From the NCBI RefSeq assembly GCF_014596945.1, contig NZ_JACVXB010000003.1, positions 434,001 through 498,000 of the forward strand: 64,000 nucleotides of DNA, given 5' to 3'. Positions 44,960 to 53,313 of this stretch are shown in pieces (within the stretch, counting starts at the first letter, position 1; each line of letters opens with the position of its first letter). Under the pieces are notes generated by a model. It did no database searches, was not told the DNA's origin, and saw only the letters and a list, made by a program, of their open reading frames with translations. A program made the position numbers and the translations under genes. Origin of the DNA: Aestuariibaculum sediminum (GTDB lineage Bacteria > Bacteroidota > Bacteroidia > Flavobacteriales > Flavobacteriaceae).

Positions 44960-45676
44960 ATGACTGAAATGAAAAATATAATAATTGCCAGCACCTCAAC
45001 AGTTCACGGTAGTGGTTATCTGGAGTATATAATGAAAGAACTTGACACTTTCTTTAGTACTGCTCAAACTATTTTATTTATTCCGTACGCCCGACCTGGA
45101 AGTATATCGCACGACGAATACACTGCTACAGCAAAAAAGGCCTTTAGCCAAATCAATAAAACCGTTAGAGGCGTTCATGAATTTGAAAACCCAATTGAAG
45201 CTATTAAGCACGCCGATGCTATTTTTGTAGGAGGCGGCAACACATTTGTACTAACAAGCCAGCTTTATAAAAACAACCTTATTGAAGCCATTCGAACAGC
45301 TGTAATAAACGGCACTCCATATTTAGGAACAAGTGCTGGAAGTAACATATGTGGTTTAACGATTAGAACTACTAATGATATGCCTATTGTATATCCGCCA
45401 AGTTTTAATGCACTGGCTTTGGTTCCCTTTAATTTAAACCCGCATTACTTAGACCCAGACTCCAATAGCAAACATATGGGAGAAACTCGTGAAACTAGAA
45501 TTAAAGAATTTCACGGATTTAATCCACAACCAGTGGTTGGCTTAAGAGAAGGCAGTTGGTTACATGTACAGGAAGACGCCATTATTTTAAGAGGAAATTT
45601 AACCGCTCGAATTTTCAAAAAAGATCAAAAGCCATATGAAATAGCCCCAGGATCTAACTTAAACGACCTTAAATAA
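44960..45676 (+). CDS. pepE: Dipeptidase E (peptidase S51)
   Basis: The 238-residue cytoplasmic serine peptidase cleaves dipeptides with an N-terminal Asp. It has FVGGGNTFVL near 90, the nucleophile Ser in YLGTSAGSNICG (about 122), NLNPHYLDPD and VGLREGSWLHV, all typical of PepE. A second ATG three codons in (MKNIIIAS) could also be the start. The gene is single, with a strong terminator just past the stop. Confidence 0.93.
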   Translation: MTEMKNIIIASTSTVHGSGYLEYIMKELDTFFSTAQTILFIPYARPGSISHDEYTATAKKAFSQINKTVRGVHEFENPIEAIKHADAIFVGGGNTFVLTSQLYKNNLIEAIRTAVINGTPYLGTSAGSNICGLTIRTTNDMPIVYPPSFNALALVPFNLNPHYLDPDSNSKHMGETRETRIKEFHGFNPQPVVGLREGSWLHVQEDAIILRGNLTARIFKKDQKPYEIAPGSNLNDLK

Positions 45677-45705
45677 AAGAAGCTTCACAAATGTGAAGCT
45701 TCTTT
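45676..45705 (+). terminator. Hairpin terminator after pepE
   Basis: A 13-bp stem (AAAGAAGCTTCAC at 45676-45688 with GTGAAGCTTCTTT at 45693-45705) closes an AAAT loop right after the stop codon. Confidence 0.85.
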
Positions 45706-45774
45706 GGGAAGATTATTATATTTTTGATTAACACTTAAAAAATTAAAACTCTCCCTTTAATTTTGAGAATAAAA

Positions 45775-45806
45775 AAAAGCCTCGTCAGGACACCGATGAG
45801 GCTTTT
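45775..45806 (-). terminator. Terminator of the tRNA-Gly gene
   Basis: AAAAGCCTCGTC at 45775-45786 pairs with GATGAGGCTTTT at 45795-45806 with one G-T pair. On the minus strand it ends in a T run, 7 bases past the tRNA. Confidence 0.8.
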
Positions 45807-45812
45807 ATTTTG

Positions 45813-45885
45813 AGCGGGAGACCGGGTTCGAACCGGCGACATTCAGCTTGGAAGGCTGACGCTCTACCAACTGAGCTACTCCCGC
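45813..45885 (-). tRNA. tRNA-Gly (anticodon TCC)
   Basis: On the minus strand a 73-base cloverleaf is visible: acceptor stem GCGGGAG/CTCCCGC (45879-45885 with 45814-45820), D arm AGCTCAGTTGGTAGAGC, anticodon arm TCAGCCTTCCAAGCTGA with anticodon TCC, and the T arm CCGGTTCGAACCCGG. It would read GGA codons and, by wobble, GGG. The 3' CCA is not encoded. A TATATTTG promoter lies just upstream and a hairpin terminator just downstream, so it is a single-gene unit. Confidence 0.95.
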
Positions 45886-45895
45886 ATTGCGGTTG

Positions 45896-45927
45896 CAAAT
45901 ATATAAAAACGCATTGTTATTTTACAA
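45896..45927 (-). promoter_or_regulatory. Promoter of the tRNA-Gly gene
   Basis: On the minus strand TTG (45925-45927), a 21-base spacer and TATATTTG (45896-45903) match the Bacteroidota promoter consensus, 10 bases before the tRNA 5' end. Confidence 0.6.
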
Positions 45928-46252
45928 GAAAAAAATGCAACTTTTTTTAAAAATAACAAGCTCATATTTTAAAGCATTGATTCTGAAAGCGCTTATTAGT
46001 TATTTATTTTAACATAGAAGTAATTAATTTTTCCCTTTTGAAGCCTATTTCTTTCATATCAATACAGATGTTCACTAAACCATTAGGCTCAGCTTAACTT
46101 TACAAAGGTCTTTTGAATTTATTTATAATTCAACACTATTATTAACCACATAACCCACCGCTTAGTTTCGTTAATTTCTTAAAAATTGCTCTAAACAGCA
46201 CTTTTTTAAATTCAATTTTAATTAAGTTTGAAGATGCTATTCGAAGATTATT
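45928..46252. other. Gene-free stretch
   Basis: Together with the tRNA promoter, the gap from 45886 to 46252 is the longest without a gene in this window. Beyond the promoter it is AT-rich with no open frame, hairpin or repeat that I can support. The GNAT promoter must lie in its right part, but no clear TAnnTTTG box stands near 46253. Confidence 0.5.
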
Positions 46253-46711
46253 ATGTCTAAAAAACTCAACTATCCTATTAAAACTATTAATGCTTCTGAA
46301 ACTATTGCCGTAAGGCATCCTGTTTTAAGACCAGGTAGACCTGTTGAAACATGCCATTTTGATGGAGACGACCAAACGACAACCTTTCATTTTGGAATTT
46401 ACAACAACAACACTTTGGTTGGTGTAGTTTCCTATTTTAAGAACAACTGTAAATTACTTTCTAATGAAGAGCAATACCAACTTCGTGGCATGGCCGTGTT
46501 AGAACCATTTCAAGGTAAAGGTCTGGGAAAATTATTAGTAGAGCATGGAAATACCTTCTTAAAAAACTTAGAAACCACAGTAGTTTGGTGCAATGCGCGC
46601 GAGATAGCTTTAAATTTTTATAAAAAGAATAATTTTAAAATTATTGGAGCTCCATTCGAGATTAAAGATATTGGTCTGCACCACATAATGTATAAACCTT
46701 TACTCAAATAA
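46253..46711 (+). CDS. GNAT-family N-acetyltransferase
   Basis: The 152-residue protein has the GNAT core: a beta strand LVGVVSYFKNN (about 60-70), the acetyl-CoA loop QLRGMAVLEPFQGKGLGKLL (about 82-101, with QGKGLG as the pyrophosphate-binding motif) and AREIALNFYKKNNF near 125. It transfers an acetyl group from acetyl-CoA to an amine; the acceptor is unknown. Monocistronic, with a strong terminator directly after the stop. Confidence 0.9.
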   Translation: MSKKLNYPIKTINASETIAVRHPVLRPGRPVETCHFDGDDQTTTFHFGIYNNNTLVGVVSYFKNNCKLLSNEEQYQLRGMAVLEPFQGKGLGKLLVEHGNTFLKNLETTVVWCNAREIALNFYKKNNFKIIGAPFEIKDIGLHHIMYKPLLK

Positions 46712-46742
46712 AAAAAAGCTCTGGTTACCCAGAGCTTTTTTT
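46711..46742 (+). terminator. Hairpin terminator after the GNAT gene
   Basis: AAAAAAAGCTCTGG (46711-46724) pairs with CCAGAGCTTTTTTT (46729-46742) around a TTAC loop, directly at the stop codon. Confidence 0.88.
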
Positions 46743-46772
46743 GCGACTAACCCAAATAATTAAGTGTTATAA

Positions 46773-47162
46773 TTATTTTTTGGATAATGCCATGTCAATT
46801 ACTTTTTCGGCGTCTTTAGCTCCATGTAATTCGGCATATTTTTTTGCTGTATAACCTTTAGGGCATTTAGATTTTAAATTAGCACCTTCAGATATTAATA
46901 GTTGTAAAATTTCAACACGGTTGTATTTCGCCGCATACATCGCTGGCGTCATACCATTCGATTTTTGATTGACATCCTCACCTCTAGCTATTAACTTTTT
47001 AACGGTAACAATATCGCCTTTAGCAATGGATACACAGAATGAATTAACTTTTAAATAGGCTTCTACTTTGTTCGGAGTAACATTAGACTCTGTACTAGTA
47101 GCATTTACTGACACAATTGAAAAGCATAAAGCGATAGCGGATAAAATGATTGTTTTTTTCAT
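46773..47162 (-). CDS. Exported ankyrin-repeat protein
   Basis: The 129-residue protein has a signal peptide (about 1-21, cut near VNATS) and two to three ankyrin repeats (about 44-125): GDIVTVKKLIARGEDVNQK, GMTPAMYAAKYNRVEILQLL, and a partial third. Ankyrin repeats bind other proteins; here that would be in the periplasm. There is no catalytic domain and no adjacent partner gene. Two Cys residues (about 43 and 100) could form a disulfide. Confidence 0.88.
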   Translation of the reverse strand: MKKTIILSAIALCFSIVSVNATSTESNVTPNKVEAYLKVNSFCVSIAKGDIVTVKKLIARGEDVNQKSNGMTPAMYAAKYNRVEILQLLISEGANLKSKCPKGYTAKKYAELHGAKDAEKVIDMALSKK

Positions 47163-47378
47163 GATGAAAGAATTTTGATTTGATTAATGATTTGTTTTTT
47201 GATTTACTTAATAGACGACACTTTGTAACATATGTTACATTTAAATTGTTTTATTAATTGATTTTAACATATCATTCACATTTCTTTAACGTAATCTGAA
47301 ATTTTTAAATATCCTTTAAAAAGGAATATTTAAAGTTGTTTTAAAAGCTTTAGCCATTCATTTTTTAACAAACTTCAG

Positions 47379-47386
47379 TATATTTG
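47379..47386 (+). promoter_or_regulatory. -7 promoter element of gpmI
   Basis: TATATTTG is an exact TAnnTTTG match 24 bases before the ATG at 47411. It overlaps an earlier in-frame TTG and rules it out as a likely start. Confidence 0.5.
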
Positions 47387-47410
47387 GAAGCTGTAAAAAA
47401 TAAACAAACC

Positions 47411-48928
47411 ATGAACAAAAAAGTTATCTTAATGATACTTGATGGCTGGGGAAACTCTCCAGATCCTAAAGTTTCTGCAATCGACAATGCCAATACACCT
47501 TTTATAGATTCATTATACACAAAATACCCATATGCCACTTTACGAACCGATGGTTTACATGTAGGTTTACCCGAAGGACAAATGGGAAACAGCGAAGTAG
47601 GCCATATGAATCTTGGTGCTGGTCGAATTGTATATCAGGATTTAGTAAAAGTTAATTTAGCAGTTGAAAATAAAACTTTAAATACTGAAAAAGTCTTGGT
47701 TGATGCCTTTGATTACGCAAAAACGAACAATAAAGATGTTCACTTTTTGGGATTACTAAGTGACGGAGGCGTACATTCACATATTAATCATCTTTTTGGA
47801 TTAATCAACGCGGCCGACGAATATGGTTTAGAACACACCTACATTCACGCATTTACCGATGGCCGTGATGTCGATCCTAAATCAGGTTACGGATTTTTAA
47901 CCGAATTAGAATCTCATCTTGAAAAATCAAAAGCGAAACTTGCTACGGTAACCGGTAGATACTATGCAATGGATAGAGATAAACGTTGGGAACGTGTTAA
48001 GTTGGCTTACGACGCTATGGTTAACGGTATTGGTGAGAAATCTACTAACGTAACCGACAGCGTTCAAAAAAATTACAACAATGATGTTACCGATGAATTC
48101 ATCAAGCCGATTATAATGACAGAGTCCCAAGGCGAACCTGTTGCAAAAATAAAAGATGGAGATGTTGTTATCTTCTTTAACTTTAGAACCGATCGTGGTC
48201 GCGAGTTAACCGAAGCATTATCGCAAACCGACTTCCATGAACAGAATATGCATAAATTAAACTTGCATTACGTTACACTGACAAATTACGACGACACCTA
48301 TAAAAACGTCAATGTAATTTTCAATAAAGATAATTTAACCGATACATTAGGTGAAGTTTTAGCAAAAAACGGAAAGAAACAAATACGTATTGCTGAAACT
48401 GAAAAATATCCCCACGTGACCTTTTTCTTCTCAGGGGGACAAGAAAAAGAATTTGACGGTGAAACACGCATTTTAAGAAATTCTCCTAAAGTAGCAACCT
48501 ACGATTTACAACCAGAAATGAGTGCTTACGAGTTGCGAGATGCCTTAGTTCCTGAATTAGAAAAAGGAGACGTAGACTTTGTATGTTTAAATTTTGCAAA
48601 CGGCGATATGGTGGGACATACCGGAGTTATGGAAGCTGCCATTAAAGCTTGTGAAGCCGTTGATGAATGCGTTAAAGATGTTGTTACCACGGCACTTGAT
48701 AACGGTTATACCACCCTATTAATTGCCGACCATGGAAACTGTGAAACCATGATTAATCCAGACGGCACGCCGAACACAGCGCACACCACAAACCCTGTTC
48801 CAGTTGTTTTAATTGACAACGATTTAAAATCAATTAAAGATGGTATTTTAGGAGATGTTGCTCCAACGATTTTAAAATTAATTGGTGTTGAGCAGCCTGC
48901 TGCCATGACACAACATCCATTGGTATAA
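47411..48928 (+). CDS. gpmI: 2,3-bisphosphoglycerate-independent phosphoglycerate mutase
   Basis: The glycolytic enzyme interconverts 3- and 2-phosphoglycerate with two Mn ions and a phosphoserine. The 505 residues show ILMILDGWGNS at the N-terminus (metal Asp), GNSEVGHMNLGAGR with the nucleophile Ser (about 63), HAFTDGRDVDP, VTGRYYAMDRDKRWER, FFNFRTDRGRELT and DHGNCETMINPDG near the C-terminus. Length fits the family (about 510). The start was set at ATG 47411 because the promoter box overlaps the upstream alternative. Confidence 0.96.
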   Translation: MNKKVILMILDGWGNSPDPKVSAIDNANTPFIDSLYTKYPYATLRTDGLHVGLPEGQMGNSEVGHMNLGAGRIVYQDLVKVNLAVENKTLNTEKVLVDAFDYAKTNNKDVHFLGLLSDGGVHSHINHLFGLINAADEYGLEHTYIHAFTDGRDVDPKSGYGFLTELESHLEKSKAKLATVTGRYYAMDRDKRWERVKLAYDAMVNGIGEKSTNVTDSVQKNYNNDVTDEFIKPIIMTESQGEPVAKIKDGDVVIFFNFRTDRGRELTEALSQTDFHEQNMHKLNLHYVTLTNYDDTYKNVNVIFNKDNLTDTLGEVLAKNGKKQIRIAETEKYPHVTFFFSGGQEKEFDGETRILRNSPKVATYDLQPEMSAYELRDALVPELEKGDVDFVCLNFANGDMVGHTGVMEAAIKACEAVDECVKDVVTTALDNGYTTLLIADHGNCETMINPDGTPNTAHTTNPVPVVLIDNDLKSIKDGILGDVAPTILKLIGVEQPAAMTQHPLV

Positions 48929-48981
48929 ATTTCAAAAGGTAAATTGTACATTTTGTTTTTAATGATAGGTGTATAATTCCA

Positions 48982-49385
48982 ATGAATTTTAATCTTCGAC
49001 TTATTAGCGCTATCAATTTTGATGGCACTATAGTTGAAGATGCTTACCCAGATATAGGAAAGCCGATGCTTTTTGCTTTTGAAACTTTAAAATTACTTCA
49101 AAACAAAGGACATCGGCTTATTTTATGGACTTACAGGCATGGTGAAAATTAGATGAAGCCGTTGATATTTGTACATTATAAGGAATTACGTTTTATGCTG
49201 TAAACAAAAACTATCCTGAAAACATATTCAATCTGGAATCGAGTCGTAAAATTCTTGGCGATATATTTATAGATGATAGAAAAATTGGTGGTTTTCCAGG
49301 CTGGAGTGAAATTTTTCAATTGCTTACTAACAAGAAACTTCAAAATCTAGAAAAAAGGAAAGGTTTCTTTAAGCTTTTTAAATAA
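48982..49385 (+). pseudogene. Decayed BT0820-like HAD-superfamily phosphatase
   Basis: Translating from ATG 48982 gives about 56 residues that read as the N-terminal half of a small HAD hydrolase (NFDGTIVEDAYPDIGKPM, GHRLILWTY) and then meets TAG at 49150-49152. A one-base frameshift near 49148 restores LDEAVDIC, followed by TAA at 49179-49181, then GITFYAVNKNYPEN and DIFIDDRKIGGFPGW to 49385. The first catalytic Asp of the DxD motif is also Asn. So there are two coding lesions plus a lost nucleophile. It sits between gpmI and map. Confidence 0.85.
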
Positions 49386-49438
49386 AAAAACTCCTTTTAA
49401 TTATTAAAGCTATATAAAGGCGTTCCCACTATTTTAAG

Positions 49439-49446
49439 TATCTTTG
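49439..49446 (+). promoter_or_regulatory. -7 element upstream of map
   Basis: TATCTTTG matches TAnnTTTG, 19 bases before the map ATG. Confidence 0.45.
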
Positions 49447-49465
49447 CCCATATTTTTTTTGACAC

Positions 49466-50284
49466 ATGATTCAGATTAAAACCAGAGAAGAAATTGAATT
49501 AATGCGCGAGAGTGCCTTAATTGTATCGAAAACTTTAGGTGAAGTAGCCAAAGCCATCAAACCAGGCGTAACTACTTTACAACTTGATAAGATTGCAGAA
49601 GAATGCATTAGAGACCAAGGTGCTGTACCGGGATTTTTAGGCTTATATGATTTCCCAAACACCCTTTGCATGAGTCCAAATTCGCAGGTAGTTCACGGTA
49701 TTCCTAATAACGATCCTTTAAAAGAAGGCGATATTATTTCTATAGATTGCGGCGCTTTAAAAAATGGATTTTACGGGGATCATGCTTACACGTTTCCAGT
49801 TGGAGAAATCGATGCAGAAACCGAAAAATTACTTCAGGTTACAAAAGAATCACTTTATATCGGTATTCGAGAATTCAAAAAAAACAATCGTGTTGGCGAC
49901 GTAGGTTTTGCTATTCAAAAATATTGCGAAGATCATGGTTATGGTGTGGTTCGTGAATTGGTAGGACACGGATTAGGAAGAAAAATGCACGAAGATCCTG
50001 AAATGCCTAATTACGGAAAAAGAGGTCGTGGTAAAAAATTTGTTGAAGGTATGGTTGTTGCTATAGAACCTATGATTAACATGGGAACACAGCGTATTAG
50101 GCAACATAACGACGGTTGGACCATTACCACTTTAGATAATAAACCAAGCGCACATTTTGAGCATGATGTGGCCTTAGTTGATGGCAAACCAGAATTACTA
50201 TCAACATTTGCTTACATCTATGATGCTCTTGGTATTTCATCAAACGAAGAAGACGAGTTTAGACAAAACGCATTAGTTCTTTAA
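49466..50284 (+). CDS. map: Type I methionine aminopeptidase
   Basis: The enzyme removes the starter Met from new proteins in the cytoplasm. The 272 residues have the metal ligands in ISIDCGALKNGFYGDHAYT (two Asp), VGHGLGRKMHEDP (His), AIEPMINMG (Glu) and SAHFEHDVAL (Glu), in the type I order without the type II insert. The start ATG gives MIQIKTREEIELMRESA, the usual N-terminus. The DUF3050 gene begins 1 base after the stop region, so they form an operon. Confidence 0.96.
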   Translation: MIQIKTREEIELMRESALIVSKTLGEVAKAIKPGVTTLQLDKIAEECIRDQGAVPGFLGLYDFPNTLCMSPNSQVVHGIPNNDPLKEGDIISIDCGALKNGFYGDHAYTFPVGEIDAETEKLLQVTKESLYIGIREFKKNNRVGDVGFAIQKYCEDHGYGVVRELVGHGLGRKMHEDPEMPNYGKRGRGKKFVEGMVVAIEPMINMGTQRIRQHNDGWTITTLDNKPSAHFEHDVALVDGKPELLSTFAYIYDALGISSNEEDEFRQNALVL

Positions 50285-50285
50285 C

Positions 50286-51068
50286 ATGACCCAAATTGAA
50301 CGTATAGAACAAGAGCTAGAACCTTTAACAGCTCAATTAAACAATCATAAGTTATATAGCACACTAAATAGCATAAACGATGTGAAGACCTTTATGGAGC
50401 AACATGTTTTTGCCGTTTGGGATTTCATGTCGCTATTAAAATCGCTTCAAAATCAATTAACCACAACCCGCCTTCCTTGGGTACCTGCTGTAAATCCTTC
50501 TACATCGAGATTTATTAATGAAATTGTATTAGGAGAAGAAAGTGATGTAAACGAATTAGGGGTACCTAAAAGCCATTACGAAATGTACTTAGATGCCATG
50601 TTACAGGTTGGAGCAAGTACAAAACAAATCAACACATTTATTGATTTCATAAAACAAGGACTTTCTATCACTGAAGCAGGCTTGAAGGCCAATCTTGAAT
50701 CAGAAACCTTAAACTTTATACAGTTTTCATTTGATGTTATCGACACCAAAAAACCACATGTTATTGCATCGGCTTTCACTTTTGGGCGTGAAGATGTGAT
50801 TCCCGATATGTTTTTTCAAATTATAAATCAATCGAAAACAGCAGACAATACGTACAGTAAATTAACCTACTATTTAAAGCGACATATTGAATTAGATGGC
50901 GATGAACATGGTCCATTATCTTTAAAAATGATTGAAGAATTATGTCAGGAAGACGCTCAAAAATGGGAAGACGTTTTAGCTACAGCAAAACAAGCCTTAG
51001 AACATCGCATTGCGCTTTGGGATAGTATTTCTAATTTAATTCTTAATAATAGTTTAGTTGAAGCCTAA
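50286..51068 (+). CDS. DUF3050 family protein (heme-oxygenase-like fold)
   Basis: The 260-residue all-helical protein matches DUF3050: HKLYSTLNSINDVKTFMEQH near 21-40, VWDFMSLLKSLQ, RFINEIVLGEESD near 78-90, then FTFGREDVIPDMF and HIELDGDEHGPLS. The last two resemble ligand positions in heme-oxygenase-like diiron proteins. The family has no established function to my knowledge. It lies between map and a methyltransferase, with short gaps, which suggests co-transcription rather than a clear pathway. Confidence 0.85.
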   Translation: MTQIERIEQELEPLTAQLNNHKLYSTLNSINDVKTFMEQHVFAVWDFMSLLKSLQNQLTTTRLPWVPAVNPSTSRFINEIVLGEESDVNELGVPKSHYEMYLDAMLQVGASTKQINTFIDFIKQGLSITEAGLKANLESETLNFIQFSFDVIDTKKPHVIASAFTFGREDVIPDMFFQIINQSKTADNTYSKLTYYLKRHIELDGDEHGPLSLKMIEELCQEDAQKWEDVLATAKQALEHRIALWDSISNLILNNSLVEA

Positions 51069-51074
51069 GTACAT

Positions 51075-51839
51075 TTGAAAACCCTTTTTAAAATAATTCT
51101 GAATATTATTCCTAGGCCAATATTAATTAGGTTAAGTTATATTATTCGCCCTGTTTTTGCTTTTTTTCTAAAAGGAAATAAATATATAGACCCTATTGAT
51201 GGTAAAGGTTTTAAAACCTTTTTACCTTATGGCTACGGCGCTCAACGTAATAATGTATTATCGCCATCAACCTTAAGTTTAGAACGCCATCGGTTGTTAT
51301 GGTTATATCTTAAAAACGAAACTAAGTTCTTTAAAACTCCTTTGAAAGTGCTTCATTTTGCACCGGAACAATGCTTTTTAAAACGCTTTAAAAATTTAAA
51401 AAATTTAGACTATACTACTACTGATTTACTATCGCCTATTGCCGATGTTAAAGCTGATATTTGTGATTTACCATTTAAGGATGATGAATTCGATGTCATA
51501 TTATGTAATCACGTATTGGAACACATCCCTGACGACACCAAAGCCATGCAGGAATTATATCGGGTTATGAAACCTGGTGGTTGGGGAGTTTTTCAAATTC
51601 CGCAGGATTTAAGTCGTGAATTTACTTTTGAAGACAATAGCATAACCGACAAAAAGGAACGTGCTGAAATTTTCGGTCAATACGATCATGTGCGTGTTTA
51701 TGGCCGGGACTACTTTAATAAATTACGAGAAATAGGGTTTATTGTGGAAGAAGTAGATTACACTTCGAGTTTCTCTGAAAACAACATTGAAACTTACGCT
51801 TTGGCTAAAGGTGAAATTATTCCAGTGGTTAGAAAATAA
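51075..51839 (+). CDS. Class I SAM-dependent methyltransferase
   Basis: The 254-residue protein has a Methyltransf_11-type core: VLHFAPEQCFLKRF (about 92-105; the glycine-rich motif is replaced), ADICDLPFKDDEFDVILCNHVLEHIPDD (about 128-155) and MKPGGWGVFQIP. The N-terminal 35 residues are basic and hydrophobic and might touch the membrane. The start is TTG, 6 bases after DUF3050. Acceptor unknown. Its stop codon is directly adjacent to the convergent apbE stop with no space for a terminator. Confidence 0.87.
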   Translation: MKTLFKIILNIIPRPILIRLSYIIRPVFAFFLKGNKYIDPIDGKGFKTFLPYGYGAQRNNVLSPSTLSLERHRLLWLYLKNETKFFKTPLKVLHFAPEQCFLKRFKNLKNLDYTTTDLLSPIADVKADICDLPFKDDEFDVILCNHVLEHIPDDTKAMQELYRVMKPGGWGVFQIPQDLSREFTFEDNSITDKKERAEIFGQYDHVRVYGRDYFNKLREIGFIVEEVDYTSSFSENNIETYALAKGEIIPVVRK

Positions 51840-52814
51840 TTACTTCTCTGGAAAACCATTTAAACTTAAAGTTTCAAATTCATGATTGTTATTTTCAAAA
51901 ATTAAGAACACTTTTAGCTCTGGGTGGGACGCTAAAAATGATTTTATATTATCGATACCCATCGCTTTAAAAGCTGTCGCGTACGCATCGGCTGTCATAC
52001 AATCTTCTGCAATCACCGAAACACTTAGCAAATTTGTTTTACTCGGATACCCCGTTTTAGTATTAATAATATGTGCGTATTTATTCCCCTTATCATCAAC
52101 TTTAAACTTTCGGTAAGTTCCAGAAGTTGCCATTGCTTCATCCTTTAAGGTAATTGCCTTTAAGATCGACTGTGAGCCATCAAAATGAGGCTGCTCTACT
52201 CCTACTTTCCAAGGCAGCTGCTTTTCAATGTTTGTTCCTCGAGTTCGAATTTCCCCTCCTATTTCTACCAAATAATTCGTTATTTGTTTGCTTTCTAAAA
52301 ACTGGCCAATAACATCTACACCATACCCCTTGGCTATGGCATTAAAATCTATATAAGTTCCCTTAGGCTTATATAAAGTAGTGTCTTCTAGTTTTGCTTT
52401 ATGAAAACCAACCGAGAGCATTAAACTATCTATTTTAAGACTGTCGAGATTTACTATTTTCCCTTCAGGACCAAAATCCCAGGCATTAACTAAAGCTCCA
52501 ATAGTTGGATCGAAGGCGCCATGAGTTTGTTCATAGATTATTTTTGAAGCATTAAAAACGGTTTTAAAATGCGCATCGACCAAACTATCTTCATTTCGAT
52601 TAATTTTAGAAATATCAGAAGTAGATATATAGGTTGACATCGACTTATTGATTACTGAAAACAAACTATCAAATTGAGGCTGATAATTTACTTCTGAATC
52701 GTATAAAACTGAATAAGTCGTACCAAAAACAGCCCCTCGTAGTTTTGTGTTTTTAACGGGCGTGGTGCAAGACAAAAAGAGTGCTGCTATAATGGACGCT
52801 AAAAAGAATTTCAT
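51840..52814 (-). CDS. apbE: FAD:protein FMN transferase (lipoprotein)
   Basis: The enzyme attaches FMN covalently to Thr/Ser of exported flavoproteins such as NqrB/NqrC and RnfG. The 324 residues begin with a lipoprotein signal (LFLSC, Cys at about 16), then show FGTTYSVLYDSE, STYISTSDISKINR, DPTIGALVNAWDFG, IDFNAIAKGYGVDVIG, NYLVEIGGEIRTRG and CMTADAYATAFKAMG, the ApbE order. It acts in the periplasm. It directly follows a small gene, with no gap. No Nqr or Rnf genes lie in this window. Confidence 0.94.
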   Translation of the reverse strand: MKFFLASIIAALFLSCTTPVKNTKLRGAVFGTTYSVLYDSEVNYQPQFDSLFSVINKSMSTYISTSDISKINRNEDSLVDAHFKTVFNASKIIYEQTHGAFDPTIGALVNAWDFGPEGKIVNLDSLKIDSLMLSVGFHKAKLEDTTLYKPKGTYIDFNAIAKGYGVDVIGQFLESKQITNYLVEIGGEIRTRGTNIEKQLPWKVGVEQPHFDGSQSILKAITLKDEAMATSGTYRKFKVDDKGNKYAHIINTKTGYPSKTNLLSVSVIAEDCMTADAYATAFKAMGIDNIKSFLASHPELKVFLIFENNNHEFETLSLNGFPEK

Positions 52815-53192
52815 TTAATTAAGATTTGTTTCAATAACCTGAATGCCATTATATTCCATTAAATATTCCTGATTTAGATAAATAGGCATTTTTTCACCTT
52901 CAACATTACCTATACCTACACCAGCATATAAGACTTTCGCATTTTTTTCGCGTGCATGCTCTTTAAAGGTTTCCATCCAAACCACATCGTAATTGTTCGG
53001 GTTATCTGGTAAAATAACCGCTCGAACTATAACAAAATAATACTGGCTATTTTTATCAATACACACAAATTGGGGATACTTTTTAAGTTTACTATTTACC
53101 GCTATAAATTCAAAACCACGCTGCTCAAGGTCTTTTCCAACGTGATTCATAGCTAAATTATGCAAATCTTGTTCTGTTAATGGTTTACTCAT
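52815..53192 (-). CDS. Uncharacterised conserved protein paired with apbE
   Basis: The 125-residue soluble protein has no signal or membrane helix. Its sequence suggests a mixed alpha/beta fold (about residues 20-122, with YPQFVCIDKNSQYYFVIVRA and MPIYLNQEYLMEYN). I recall related flavobacterial proteins labelled as NADH-quinone reductase subunit F, but no ferredoxin, FAD or NAD motif is visible here, so I do not support that name. Its stop abuts the apbE start, so the two are one operon and it may relate to flavoprotein maturation. Confidence 0.75.
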   Translation of the reverse strand: MSKPLTEQDLHNLAMNHVGKDLEQRGFEFIAVNSKLKKYPQFVCIDKNSQYYFVIVRAVILPDNPNNYDVVWMETFKEHAREKNAKVLYAGVGIGNVEGEKMPIYLNQEYLMEYNGIQVIETNLN

Positions 53193-53313
53193 AGCACAAA
53201 AATAATATTAAAATTCCGCCCACCCTAAAATTAAAAAATGTTTAACTTTAAAGCACTTACTAATTATATCCTTATTATTATTGACCGCTTTTTTTTTGTA
53301 AAAAAACTCAATT

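Noticed and set aside
45660-45930. Integration site at the tRNA-Gly gene
   Set aside because: No integrase gene or repeat of the tRNA 3' end is found nearby; the tRNA is complete with its own promoter and terminator.
52815-53192. Naming the 125-residue gene nqrF
   Set aside because: NqrF needs a ferredoxin domain and FAD/NAD domains; none is present and the protein is far too short.
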